In this document: positions 10,668 through 18,849 of the stretch, in pieces | How positions within the stretch are numbered: position 1 is the stretch's first letter | How the letters are laid out: every line of letters starts with the position of its first letter | Source: an uncultured Clostridia bacterium | GTDB taxonomy: Bacteria > Bacillota > Clostridia > Oscillospirales > Ruminococcaceae | Length of the DNA stretch: 64,000 nucleotides | Assembly: GCA_947623585.1 (NCBI GenBank) | Contig: CANQHA010000008.1 | Span: 1 to 64,000 of the forward strand | Reading direction: 5' to 3' | Position numbers and translations under genes: made by a program | The notes under the pieces: model-generated | What the model was told of the DNA's origin: nothing | The model's input: the letters and a program-made list of their open reading frames with translations, nothing else | Databases searched by the model: none

Positions 10668-10840
10668 ATACTGATAGAGGCGCGGTGCGTCATCAGTAAC
10701 CGAAGCCGGGCGCATTGCCGATGCGGGCTTCGGCGAAAGGGGCCTCCGCCGAGGACATTTCGCGGCAAAGAAATGATCCGGCGCAACGGATTAACAGCCG
10801 TTTCGCTGTCGCACACCGTGCGGAGGGCTATCGCGTGAAT
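10668..10840 (+). ncRNA. Lysine riboswitch (L box)
   Basis: Contains the conserved blocks of the lysine aptamer in order: GATAGAGGCGCG (from 10673), GCGAAAGGGGCCTCCGCCGAGG in the middle, and GGAGGGCTATCGCG (from 10822). GATAG and CTATC close the P1 stem. It lies between a promoter and dapA, the expected place for lysine feedback. A terminator hairpin follows. Confidence 0.9.
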
Positions 10841-10866
10841 ATCATTTATTTATAGTGATTTTTTGT

Positions 10867-10899
10867 GCGGAGTCTTTTCAGTCTCCGCTGTTTATTTTT
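10867..10899 (+). terminator. Riboswitch-controlled terminator before dapA
   Basis: Stem GCGGAG / CTCCGC with a 10-nt loop followed by a T-rich tract, ending just upstream of the dapA ribosome site. It is the likely expression platform of the lysine riboswitch. Confidence 0.7.
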
Positions 10900-10919
10900 G
10901 TCAGAGAAAGGAAATCGTC

Positions 10920-11804
10920 ATGCACAAGACCGTATTTAAAGGAGCGGCGACCGCGATCATCACGCCTTTTCGCAACGGAAAGGTAGACTATGAGGCTTTC
11001 GGAAGGCTTATCGACTGGCAGATAGAATCGGGCATAAGCGCGATAGTTGCCGCAGGCACCACCGGCGAGGGCTCTACGCTTAACGACGCCGAGCACCGCG
11101 AAGTGATTAAGTTCTGCGTCGAGAAGACCGCGGGCAGAGTGCCGGTGATAGCCGGTACCGGCTCGAACGACACGGCGTATGCCGCGGAGCTAACCGAGTA
11201 TGCCTGCGACGTCGGGGCGGACGCAGTGCTTTTGGTCACGCCCTATTATAATAAGGCTACTCAGAAAGGGCTTATAGAGAGCTTTACCGCCGTTGCGGAC
11301 AGAAGCCGAAAGCCCATCATACTTTATAATGTGCCCTCAAGGACCGGCTGCAACATTCAGCCCACGACCGCAAAGGTTCTTTCTCAGCACCCGAACATCG
11401 CCGGCATCAAAGAGGCGAGCGGAGACATTGCGCAGATCGCCGAAATTGCGGCGCTTTGCGGCGACGATCTTGACATTTACAGCGGAAACGACAATCAGAT
11501 CGTTCCGGTTTTGTCTTTGGGCGGAAAGGGCGTTATCTCGGTGCTTTCAAACCTCATGCCGAAAGAGACCGACGACATCTGCCGCGACTTTTTCGAGGGC
11601 AGATTCGAGAAGTCAAAGGACGCTCAGCTTCGGCTGCTTCCTCTTGTGAACGCGCTGTTCTCGGAGGTGAATCCTATACCCGTCAAGGCTGCGATGGCGG
11701 CGATGGGCTTCGGTGAAAACGAGCTGAGACTGCCGCTTACCAAAATTGAGAAGGAGCACGGCGAAAGGCTCTTCGAGCTGATGAAAGAGCAGGGGCTCAT
11801 CTGA
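10920..11804 (+). CDS. dapA: 4-hydroxy-tetrahydrodipicolinate synthase
   Basis: 294 aa, standard length. Condenses pyruvate with aspartate semialdehyde, the first committed step to diaminopimelate and lysine. The Schiff-base Lys164 lies in GIKEASGD, the catalytic Tyr136 in YNVPSRT, and GTTGE is near the N terminus. The start follows AGAAAGGA; a longer in-frame reading upstream would run through the terminator and is rejected. First gene of the riboswitch-controlled lysine operon. Confidence 0.97.
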   Translation: MHKTVFKGAATAIITPFRNGKVDYEAFGRLIDWQIESGISAIVAAGTTGEGSTLNDAEHREVIKFCVEKTAGRVPVIAGTGSNDTAYAAELTEYACDVGADAVLLVTPYYNKATQKGLIESFTAVADRSRKPIILYNVPSRTGCNIQPTTAKVLSQHPNIAGIKEASGDIAQIAEIAALCGDDLDIYSGNDNQIVPVLSLGGKGVISVLSNLMPKETDDICRDFFEGRFEKSKDAQLRLLPLVNALFSEVNPIPVKAAMAAMGFGENELRLPLTKIEKEHGERLFELMKEQGLI

Positions 11805-11809
11805 ATTTA

Positions 11810-11948
11810 CACGGCGGTCATCGCCGCTTCGAGGGCGCAGCCCCCTCCCGCCTGCGGCGGGAGGGCCGCCCGCAGGGCGGCTCGCCGAAAGCGCAGCTTT
11901 CGGCGGGGGCTGCGCCCCCATGCGCGGCGATACCGCGTCACCAAGGAG
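11810..11948. repeat. GC-rich nested palindrome G1 (dapA-lysA gap)
   Basis: Perfect 13-bp arms GGGCGCAGCCCCC (11833-11845) and GGGGGCTGCGCCC (11905-11917) enclose three smaller hairpins: TCCCGCC/GGCGGGA, GCCGCCC/GGGCGGC and CGCCGAAAGC/GCTTTCGGCG. Outer, imperfect arms extend it to both gene borders. It could act as an RNA processing or stability element, or as a REP-like insertion. Confidence 0.7.
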
Positions 11949-11955
11949 ACATAAA

Positions 11956-13254
11956 ATGCTTTACGACAACATAACGGTAAAAGACGGAAAGCTGTTTTTT
12001 GCGGGAATGGATACGACGCTTCTCGCGAAAAAGCACGGTACGCCGCTTTATTTAATGGACGAGGACAGAATACGCGGTAACTGCCGCGCCTATCGCGACG
12101 CGCTGAAAGGCTGCGCCTGCCCCGATTCCGAGGCGGTCTATGCTTCAAAGGCTTGCAGCTTTGCGGGGATTTACAAGATGATCGCCGAGGAGGGGCTTTG
12201 CGCCGACGTTGTTTCCCCCGGAGAGATATACACCGCGAAAAAGGCGGGCTTTCCGATGGAAAGGGCCTATTTTCAGGGGAACAACAAGACCGACGAGGAT
12301 ATAGCGTTCGCGATTGATTGCGGCGTGGGATATTTTGTCTGCGACAATTTCGAGGAGCTCGACGTGCTCGACAGGATAGCCGGCGAAAAGGGCGTACGGC
12401 AGAAGATACTTTTAAGGGTCACGCCTGGCATTGATCCTCACACTTACGCCGAGGTCTCGACCGGAAAGGTCGATTCAAAATTCGGCGTCGCCATTGAAAC
12501 GGGTCAGGCCGCCGAAGCCGTACAAAAGGCGCTTTCAAAGAAAAACCTCATTTTTGAGGGGATCCACTGCCACGTCGGCTCGATGGTCTTTGATTCGGAC
12601 GTATTTCTTCGCGCTTCGGCGGTGATGCTCGGCTTTGCCGCCGAGATAAAGAAAAACCTCGGCGCCGAGATAAAGATACTCGACCTCGGCGGGGGCTACG
12701 GCGTCAAATATTATCCCGGTCAGGGCGAGATAGATATTCCCCAAAACATCAAGGCGGTCGCAAAGCGCGTCGCCGAGCTTTCGGAGGAATACGGCCTAAA
12801 AACGCCGTCGCTTCGCTTAGAGCCGGGCAGGAGCATCGTCGCCGACGCGGGGATAACGCTTTACACCGTCGGCTCGGTCAAAAAAATCACCGGGTACAAA
12901 AATTACGTTTCGGTTGACGGCGGAATGACCGACAACCCGCGCTATGCGCTTTACGAATCGAAATACACCGTTCTGACCGCAAACAAGGCCGATTCGCCCT
13001 GCGACATGACCGCCGATCTCGTCGGCCGATGCTGCGAGTCGGGCGACATAATCCAGCCCGGGGTCAGCTTCCCCTCGAGCATTGAAAGGGGAGACGCGGT
13101 GGCGGTGCTGACCACCGGAGCATACAACTATTCGATGGCGTCGAACTATAACCGCGTGCCGCGCCCGCCTATCGTTTTGCTGCGCGGCGGCAGCGACAGG
13201 GTCGCCGTCAGGCGCGAGAGCCTTGACGACCTGCTTTCAAACGACATAGTTTAG
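11956..13254 (+). CDS. lysA: Diaminopimelate decarboxylase
   Basis: 432 aa. PLP enzyme of the alanine racemase fold that decarboxylates meso-diaminopimelate to lysine. PLP lysine Lys65 in YASKA; the phosphate-binding and substrate loops LDLGGGYG and EPGRSIVA are present, and the Cys-Glu pair of the second active-site half appears as GRCCESGD. The start follows AAGGAG; an upstream in-frame ATG at 11920 lies inside palindrome G1 and is rejected. Confidence 0.97.
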   Translation: MLYDNITVKDGKLFFAGMDTTLLAKKHGTPLYLMDEDRIRGNCRAYRDALKGCACPDSEAVYASKACSFAGIYKMIAEEGLCADVVSPGEIYTAKKAGFPMERAYFQGNNKTDEDIAFAIDCGVGYFVCDNFEELDVLDRIAGEKGVRQKILLRVTPGIDPHTYAEVSTGKVDSKFGVAIETGQAAEAVQKALSKKNLIFEGIHCHVGSMVFDSDVFLRASAVMLGFAAEIKKNLGAEIKILDLGGGYGVKYYPGQGEIDIPQNIKAVAKRVAELSEEYGLKTPSLRLEPGRSIVADAGITLYTVGSVKKITGYKNYVSVDGGMTDNPRYALYESKYTVLTANKADSPCDMTADLVGRCCESGDIIQPGVSFPSSIERGDAVAVLTTGAYNYSMASNYNRVPRPPIVLLRGGSDRVAVRRESLDDLLSNDIV

Positions 13255-13255
13255 C

Positions 13256-13430
13256 CCATGCGCCGCCCGCACTGCCTGCGGGCGCCGTCCGACGGCGGAA
13301 AGCTCCGCTTTCCGCCTCCCGCCCCCCCTGCGGGGGGGCGGGCCCCCGCTTCGCGGGGGTCGGGCGGCGCGGCGGCTTTGTGAAAGTTCCCGCAAAGCGC
13401 GCTCAGGGGGGCAAATCGCGCGGCGCATGG
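13256..13430. repeat. GC-rich nested palindrome G2 (lysA-dapF gap)
   Basis: Perfect 11-bp terminal inverted repeats CCATGCGCCGC (13256-13266) and GCGGCGCATGG (13420-13430) enclose hairpins GCCCGCACTGCCTGCGGGC, GGCGGAAAGC/GCTTTCCGCC, CCGCCCCCCC/GGGGGGGCGG and GCCCCCGC/GCGGGGGT. The right arm contains an ATG in frame with dapF, but the dapF ribosome site lies after it. Confidence 0.75.
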
Positions 13431-13450
13431 CGATTCAAGGAGACTTAGCA

Positions 13451-14281
13451 ATGAAATTCACAAAAATGCATGGCATCGCGAACGATTACATCTACATCAA
13501 CTGCTTCAAGGAGCAGGTAGACGATCCCTCGGCGCTCGCGATAAGGCTTTCCGACCGCAGGCGATCCGTCGGCGGAGACGGAGTTATTTTGATCTGCCCG
13601 TCGGACAAAGCCGATTTCAGAATGAGAATGTTCAACGCGGACGGCAGCGAGGGCAAAATGTGCGGAAACGGCAGCCGCTGCGTCGCGAAATACGTTTACG
13701 ACAAGGGTCTGACCAAAAAGACCGACCTCACGCTCGAGACGCTTGCGGGGATAAAAACGCTCAAGCTCCACGTTAAGGGCGAGAAGGTCTCGGCGGTCAC
13801 GGTCGGAATGGGAAAAGCCGATTTTTCGCCCGAGGCCGTGCCGGTGCTTTTCGGCTCCGAGATGATAAATTCGCCGATAGAGGCCGCCGGAAGAGAATGG
13901 AAAGCCACCGCCGTCTCGATGGGAAACCCGCACTGCGTTATCTTTTGCGACGAGGACGTTTTGGAACTGCCTCTTGAAAAGATCGGTCCGCAGTTTGAGA
14001 ACCACCGCCTTTTCCCCGACAGGGTGAACACCGAATTCGTAAACGTCATCGACCGAAACACCCTGAAAATGCGCGTTTGGGAGCGCGGAAGCGGCGAGAC
14101 CATGGCCTGCGGAACGGGCGCCTGCGCGGTTGCAGCCGCAGCTGTCAGAAACGGAATCTCAAAGGCGGGCGAGAAAATAACCGTTCGGCTTTTGGGAGGA
14201 GACCTTGAAATAACCGTCTCCGAAGATTGGTCGGTAAGCATGACCGGGCCCGCAGAAACCGCCTTCGAGGGCGAAATATAG
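13451..14281 (+). CDS. dapF: Diaminopimelate epimerase
   Basis: 276 aa. Converts LL- to meso-diaminopimelate with two cysteines acting as base and acid: Cys71 in KMCGNGSRC and Cys220 in MACGTGACA. Two mirror-image domains, full length. The start follows CAAGGAGAC; the ATG at 13427 within the upstream palindrome is not used. It supplies meso-DAP for both LysA and peptidoglycan. Confidence 0.97.
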   Translation: MKFTKMHGIANDYIYINCFKEQVDDPSALAIRLSDRRRSVGGDGVILICPSDKADFRMRMFNADGSEGKMCGNGSRCVAKYVYDKGLTKKTDLTLETLAGIKTLKLHVKGEKVSAVTVGMGKADFSPEAVPVLFGSEMINSPIEAAGREWKATAVSMGNPHCVIFCDEDVLELPLEKIGPQFENHRLFPDRVNTEFVNVIDRNTLKMRVWERGSGETMACGTGACAVAAAAVRNGISKAGEKITVRLLGGDLEITVSEDWSVSMTGPAETAFEGEI

Positions 14282-14299
14282 CTTAGAAAGGGAATACAT

Positions 14300-15478
14300 A
14301 TGAAGATCAATCACAACTATGACAATATCAAAAAAAGCTATCTTTTCAGCGAGATATCTCACCGTCTGCGCGATTACACCGCCGCTCACCCCGAGGCCGA
14401 CATCATCAAAATGGGCATCGGCGACGTAACGCTTCCGCTTGCTCCTGCTGTCGTTGAGGCGATGCACAGGGCTGCCGACGAAATGGGCAGAAAAGAGACT
14501 TTTCGCGGCTATGTTGACGACAACGGCTACGATTTTCTCATCAACGCGATAAAGGGCTATTATTCTACCTTCGGCGTAGACCTTGATTATTGGGAGATTT
14601 TCGTCTCGGACGGCGCTAAGAGCGATCTCGGAAACATTTTGGACCTCTTTGACGCCGACAACACGGTTTTGGTGACCGACCCCGTTTATCCCGTCTATGT
14701 CGATACTAACGTGATGGCGGGGCGAAAGGTGATTTTCAGCAACGCCGCCGAGCAGAACGGTTTTCTTCCGATGCCCGACCCCGACGTTCACGCCGACATA
14801 ATCTATCTCTGCACGCCGAACAACCCGACCGGCGCCGCGTATACGAGAGAACAGCTCAAAGTATGGATAGACTATGCGAAGAAAAACGGCGCGGTGATAC
14901 TTCTTGATTCGGCTTACGAGGCTTTCATCACCGACCCCGACGTACCTCATTCGGCTTATGAGATCGAGGGCGCGAAGGAGTGCGTGATAGAGTTCTGCTC
15001 GCTTTCAAAGACTGCGGGCTTCACCGGCACGCGCTGCGGATATACCGTTGTTCCGAAAGCGCTTAAAGCCGACGGCGACCTCAACGCTATGTGGCTCAGG
15101 CGGCAGACGACAAAATTCAACGGCGTGGCTTATGTTATCCAGCGCGCCGCCGAAGCGGTCTTCTCGCCCGAGGGGCAAAAGCAAATCCGCGAAAACATAG
15201 CTTATTATCAGGAGAACGCGAAGATACTCATGAACGGGCTCGACCGCTGCGGAATAAAATATTTCGGCGGCAAAAACTCGCCCTATATCTGGCTGAAATG
15301 TCCGGGCGGCATGGGCTCGTGGGAATTCTTCGACAAACTTCTCGAAGAGGCAAACGTCGTCGGAACGCCGGGAGAGGGATTCGGCGAAAACGGAAAGGGC
15401 TATTTCAGACTGACATCGTTCTCGACCCACGAAAAGACCGCCGAGGCGATGGAACGGCTTTATAAAATGCTCGGTTAA
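14300..15478 (+). CDS. dapL: LL-diaminopimelate aminotransferase
   Basis: 392 aa fold-type I PLP aminotransferase. PLP lysine Lys237 lies in SLSKTAGFTGTR, with the DapL-typical N terminus (YLFSEISHR, IIKMGIGDVTLPL) and CTPNNPTG. It turns tetrahydrodipicolinate directly into LL-diaminopimelate using glutamate, bypassing the succinylase and acetylase routes. With dapA, lysA and dapF it completes the route except for dapB, which is not in this window. Confidence 0.95.
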   Translation: MKINHNYDNIKKSYLFSEISHRLRDYTAAHPEADIIKMGIGDVTLPLAPAVVEAMHRAADEMGRKETFRGYVDDNGYDFLINAIKGYYSTFGVDLDYWEIFVSDGAKSDLGNILDLFDADNTVLVTDPVYPVYVDTNVMAGRKVIFSNAAEQNGFLPMPDPDVHADIIYLCTPNNPTGAAYTREQLKVWIDYAKKNGAVILLDSAYEAFITDPDVPHSAYEIEGAKECVIEFCSLSKTAGFTGTRCGYTVVPKALKADGDLNAMWLRRQTTKFNGVAYVIQRAAEAVFSPEGQKQIRENIAYYQENAKILMNGLDRCGIKYFGGKNSPYIWLKCPGGMGSWEFFDKLLEEANVVGTPGEGFGENGKGYFRLTSFSTHEKTAEAMERLYKMLG

Positions 15479-15496
15479 AGAGCTTGAAAGGGAAAA

Positions 15497-16132
15497 ATGA
15501 AAATATTAAAAGAACATTATCCGCAGTTTTTCAGCGGAATAGCTTCGGGGCTTCTGGTCGCCATCGGAGGCACCGTGCTTTTGAGCGTTGAGAACAGAAC
15601 GGTCGGCGCCGTTCTGTTCACGGTCGCGCTGCTGTCCATATGCCTTATGGACCTTTATCTCTATACCGGGAAGATCGGCTTTGTCGCCGAGAGCTTCTCC
15701 AAAAAAACCGTCGCAGAGCTGTCGTTCGGGCTTTTCGGCAATTTTTTGGGAGCGACCCTGACCGGACTTATCATGCGTTACGCACGTCCCACTCTGATTG
15801 AAAAAGCCGCGCAAAGCTGCACGGCAAAGCTGTCCGAGGGGATACTTCGGGCGTTTGTGCTCGGCTGCTTCTGCGGAATGCTTATGTATGCCGCGGTGAA
15901 GATTTATCGCGAAAAAGGCAGCGTATGGGGAATAGTTTTTTGCATACCGGTGTTCATTCTCTCGGGCTTCGAGCACTCTATCGCCGATATGTTTTACTTC
16001 GCTATCGCAGGAATGATCAATGCCGAGTACGTCGGCTTCATCGTCGCAGTGGTCTTCGGAAACTCGATCGGCGCGGTGCTTCTGGCCGCGCTTTGGCGGC
16101 TGAAAAGAGGGGGAGGAAGCAGAGGGGAATAA
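15497..16132 (+). CDS. Formate/nitrite transporter (FNT) family protein
   Basis: 211 aa with about six membrane helices. FNT signs are LYTGKIG in the first half and GFEHSIADMFY near the end; the latter resembles the FocA pore-histidine segment (GFEHxxANM), with Asp where Asn is usual. It is shorter than FocA (about 280 aa). Its substrate may be formate, nitrite or another small anion; sequence does not tell. It lies 18 nt after dapL and is probably read through from that operon, though no functional link to lysine is evident. Confidence 0.72.
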   Translation: MKILKEHYPQFFSGIASGLLVAIGGTVLLSVENRTVGAVLFTVALLSICLMDLYLYTGKIGFVAESFSKKTVAELSFGLFGNFLGATLTGLIMRYARPTLIEKAAQSCTAKLSEGILRAFVLGCFCGMLMYAAVKIYREKGSVWGIVFCIPVFILSGFEHSIADMFYFAIAGMINAEYVGFIVAVVFGNSIGAVLLAALWRLKRGGGSRGE

Positions 16133-16187
16133 GCAGAGGAAGGTGCTGCGTTGACTGTGATTTCTGCGGGCGCCGAACCGAGCGCTT

Positions 16188-16408
16188 AAAAGGTATCCAT
16201 ATTTTCCTCTGCCGGAAAATATGGATGCTATCGTCTATCACCCCACCCCCATCGAAAGTACAGCAGAAAGGCACATTTTGTAACGCCCCCGCCCCTCAAG
16301 GGGCGGGGGCCTCGATATCTTTCCCGCCCGCAGTCCGTACGCCGGGGGTGGGGTGCTAAACGATAGTATTCTTCTTACCCGTGGAAGCGGGGAAGATGAA
16401 TACCTTTT
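16188..16408. repeat. Dispersed element R1 (complete copy)
   Basis: Left arm: AAAAGGTAT, hairpin ATCCATATTTTCC / GGAAAATATGGAT (16195-16207 / 16214-16226), then GCTATCGTCTATCACCCC. Centre: perfect GCCCCCGCCCC / GGGGCGGGGGC hairpin (16285-16310). Right arm, inverted: GGGGGTGGGGTG, CGATAGTATTC, a second hairpin, GAATACCTTTT. Non-coding. Confidence 0.8.
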
Positions 16409-16444
16409 ACCCTCTCATGGTGCCTATCCTCAATATCGAATTCC

Positions 16445-16600
16445 GACTATCTGACTTCTGACCTCTGTTTTCTTGATGCAGCTTTAGCCGCATCGGGAGT
16501 ACCCATTCCGCACGCATTATACAAAATTAAATATGTCGCCGAAGGCGACTCCTTGAGATTCTAACATCTAATATCTAATTTCTATCTTCTTGATGTGGCC
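16445..16600 (+). repeat. 7-bp-periodic pyrimidine array H2
   Basis: Two short runs: CTATCTGACTTCTGACCTCTG and, from 16559, TTCTAACATCTAATATCTAA continuing to TCTATCTTCTT. Each run ends in TTGATG and a small hairpin (GATGCAGC/GCCGCATC and GATGTGGCC/GGACACATC). The second run leads into the pspC promoter. Confidence 0.5.
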
Positions 16601-16630
16601 GTTTAGGACACATCAGCCGCATCACCCCCC

Positions 16631-16659
16631 TTGATTTTTTCCTCTCTATGGTTTATAAT
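16631..16659 (+). promoter_or_regulatory. Promoter of pspC-like gene
   Basis: TTGATT, 17-nt spacer, TATAAT; 32 nt before the ATG, with GAAAGGA in between. Confidence 0.8.
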
Positions 16660-16690
16660 AAAACTATCCCTACTGAAAGGACTGATTTTC

Positions 16691-16915
16691 ATGGCGACAA
16701 AAAAGCTGTATAAATCCCGCAACAAGGTCGTTGACGGCGTCTGCGCAGGGATCGCGGAATATTTCAACATCGACCCGACGCTTGTCAGGGTGATCTGGGC
16801 GATACTCATTTTATGCTTCGGCACGGGCATTCTCGCTTATATCGTCTGCGCGATATTGATACCCAATATGCCCGACGGCACCGTTATCGTTGAGGACAGC
16901 GACGACCGCAGCTGA
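16691..16915 (+). CDS. PspC-domain small membrane protein
   Basis: 74 aa, nearly all PspC domain: KKLYKSRNKVVDGVCAGIAEYFNIDPTLVRVIWAIL, then a membrane segment (about 36-62) and an acidic tail. PspC proteins sit in the membrane and relate to envelope stress in proteobacteria; the role of such stand-alone copies in Clostridia is not established. Start chosen by GAAAGGA; an in-frame ATG 60 nt upstream lies inside the promoter. Single-gene unit between a strong promoter and a terminator. Confidence 0.88.
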   Translation: MATKKLYKSRNKVVDGVCAGIAEYFNIDPTLVRVIWAILILCFGTGILAYIVCAILIPNMPDGTVIVEDSDDRS

Positions 16916-16932
16916 GAAAAAATCAATAAAAT

Positions 16933-16965
16933 TACCGCCGATCAAGCAGTCGGCGGTATTTTTTT
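16933..16965. terminator. Bidirectional terminator between pspC and the DUF6171-like gene
   Basis: Stem TACCGCCGA / TCGGCGGTA, 8-nt loop, T7 on the plus side and an A-rich run on the other, so it can serve both convergent genes. Confidence 0.85.
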
Positions 16966-17224
16966 ACCAGAAGTGTTCGGCGCTCGGGCAGTAGTTTTTT
17001 TGCGCAGCAGCCCTAAGCTCAACGAAGCAGCCGCACTCGCGGCAGATGCCGTTTTCAAGTCCCTCGCAGCTTCGGCAGATATCAAGGCGCCGCCGATATT
17101 CTTTATCGGGGGTCTTAATGTCCTCGGGTATCAGCGAGATAAGCTCGCCGACCTTTTTATAAAGCCCCTCGGGATCGACCTGCGCCAAAAGACAGCGCTT
17201 GCAAATAGGTCTTTGCGGCTCCAT
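16964..17224 (-). CDS. Small cysteine-rich protein (DUF6171-like)
   Basis: 86 aa. Cysteine pairs CKRC (8-11), CRSC, CRECGC and a late single Cys suggest a zinc-ribbon-like fold. It resembles the short uncharacterised DUF6171 proteins of Firmicutes; no function is known to me. It starts 3 nt after the GH51 stop and so is co-transcribed with it, ending in the shared terminator. Confidence 0.6.
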   Translation of the reverse strand: MEPQRPICKRCLLAQVDPEGLYKKVGELISLIPEDIKTPDKEYRRRLDICRSCEGLENGICRECGCFVELRAAAQKNYCPSAEHFW

Positions 17225-17227
17225 TTG

Positions 17228-18700
17228 TTATGAGAGCTCGATTGCGACGACCGAGCAGGCGCGGAGCGTAAAGCTCAGTCTTTCGCCGTTCAGCTTAACG
17301 CCGGCGAAGTTTTCGGGCTTGACCGCGTCGGGATGGTCGAAGTCGTTGAGAGCGTTGTAAGCGCCGGTGAGTATCTTCGCCGAGACGTTTTTATATTCCG
17401 CCCTCGGAATAGCGCAGTCAATCTCAAATCCCTCGCTCAGAGAAGCGTTTGAGATAGTGATATGCATTTTGCCCTCGGCGTTGACCGATACCGACTGCGA
17501 CACCGCCGGGAATTTGCCGTCTTTGGCTTCAAGCTCAACGTTTTCGCAGCTCGAGTATACGAGGTCGGCCTCCATGTGCTCCTTATACATATCGAAGATG
17601 TGATAAGTCGGAGTTTTTATCATTTTTTCGCCCTCGGTGAGAAGTATCGCCTGCAAAACGTTCACCATCTGAGCGATGTTCGCCATCTTCACTCTTGCCG
17701 AGTGCTGATTGAACAGGTTGAGGTTTATCGAGGCGAGGACCGCGTCGCGCATGGTGTTCTGCTGATACAAAAAGCCCGGGTTGGTGCCCTCCAAAACGTC
17801 CGTCCAAATGCCCCACTCGTCAACGATAAGACCAATCCTCTTGTCGTTGTCATAGCGCTGCATAACGCCCTCCTGATCCTTGAGGATACGCTCCATGAAC
17901 CAAGTGTGCTGGAGGGTGTTATAATATTCTGCCTCGTCGAATTTCACCGAGTCGCCCTTTTTCTGCCACTGATTTGTCGGCACGGTATAGTGGTGGAGCG
18001 AGAGACCCTGCATCTGCCACGGGCCGACGTTTTTCATCATGGTGTCGGTCCAGTTTACGTCGTTCGAGTTCGGTCCGCAGGCGATTTGCTGCTCGGCGCC
18101 GCGAGCGAAGCAGTGGAACTGCTTATAGAGGCTCGCATAGTAGTCGGCGTTCATCTCTCCGCCGCAGCCCCAGTTTTCGTTGCCGATACCGACGTATTTT
18201 ACCTTCCAAGGCTTTTCTCTGCCGTTTTTCTTTCTGAGCTCGGTCATGGGCGATTCGTTGGCGCTCGTCATATATTCGAGCCATTCGGCGGCCTCCTGAA
18301 CGGTTCCCGAGCCGACGTTCACCGCAACGTAAGCCTCGCAGCCGACGAGCTCGCAGAAATCGAGAAATTCATGGGTTCCGAACGAGTTGTCCTCGGTAAC
18401 TCCGCCCCAGTGGATATTGACTATTTTTTTGCGGTTTTCCTTCGGGCCGATACCGTCGCGCCAATGATAAGTGTCGGCGAAGCAGCCGCCGGGCCAGCGG
18501 CAGACGGGCAGCTTTATCGCTTTAAGGGCTTCGATAACGTCGTTTCTTATTCCGCGGGTATTCGGAATGGGCGAGTTCTCGCCGACGTAAATTCCGCCAT
18601 AGATGCATCTGCCGAGGTGCTCGGTGAAATGCCCGTAGATCTCCTTGTTGATTTTTGAAATTTTATTCGTCTTGTCGATTGTCATTTTCAAAGCTGTCAT
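17228..18700 (-). CDS. GH51 alpha-L-arabinofuranosidase
   Basis: 490 aa, no signal peptide, so cytoplasmic. The GH51 barrel has acid/base Glu175 in GIGNENWGCGG and nucleophile Glu295 in LIVDEWGIW; a C-terminal beta domain follows. It removes arabinose from imported arabino- or arabinoxylo-oligosaccharides. The ATG is set by GGGAGG seven bases upstream; an in-frame TTG before it overlaps that site. The closest type is the classic intracellular enzyme, different from the second GH51 at 47.8 kb. Confidence 0.95.
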   Translation of the reverse strand: MTALKMTIDKTNKISKINKEIYGHFTEHLGRCIYGGIYVGENSPIPNTRGIRNDVIEALKAIKLPVCRWPGGCFADTYHWRDGIGPKENRKKIVNIHWGGVTEDNSFGTHEFLDFCELVGCEAYVAVNVGSGTVQEAAEWLEYMTSANESPMTELRKKNGREKPWKVKYVGIGNENWGCGGEMNADYYASLYKQFHCFARGAEQQIACGPNSNDVNWTDTMMKNVGPWQMQGLSLHHYTVPTNQWQKKGDSVKFDEAEYYNTLQHTWFMERILKDQEGVMQRYDNDKRIGLIVDEWGIWTDVLEGTNPGFLYQQNTMRDAVLASINLNLFNQHSARVKMANIAQMVNVLQAILLTEGEKMIKTPTYHIFDMYKEHMEADLVYSSCENVELEAKDGKFPAVSQSVSVNAEGKMHITISNASLSEGFEIDCAIPRAEYKNVSAKILTGAYNALNDFDHPDAVKPENFAGVKLNGERLSFTLRACSVVAIELS

Positions 18701-18730
18701 GAAATTACCTCCCAAAGATTTCTTAGCTGT

Positions 18731-18759
18731 ATTTTACACATTTTGCCTTTGTTTGTCAA
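18731..18759 (-). promoter_or_regulatory. Promoter of the first GH51 gene
   Basis: Minus strand: TTGACA (18759-18754), 17-nt spacer, TAAAAT (18736-18731), 31 nt before the ATG. Confidence 0.82.
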
Positions 18760-18849
18760 CACTTACGGCTCAAAAACCTCAAAAATGCAAAAAATACTTT
18801 ATTTTTTAACTATTGACGGTCTCTCATGCCGAGAAAATATCCGTGCGGG

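Noticed and set aside
11805-11955. GC-rich palindrome G1 as the lysA start region (ATG at 11920)
   Set aside because: The AAGGAG site and the family's N terminus both point to 11956.
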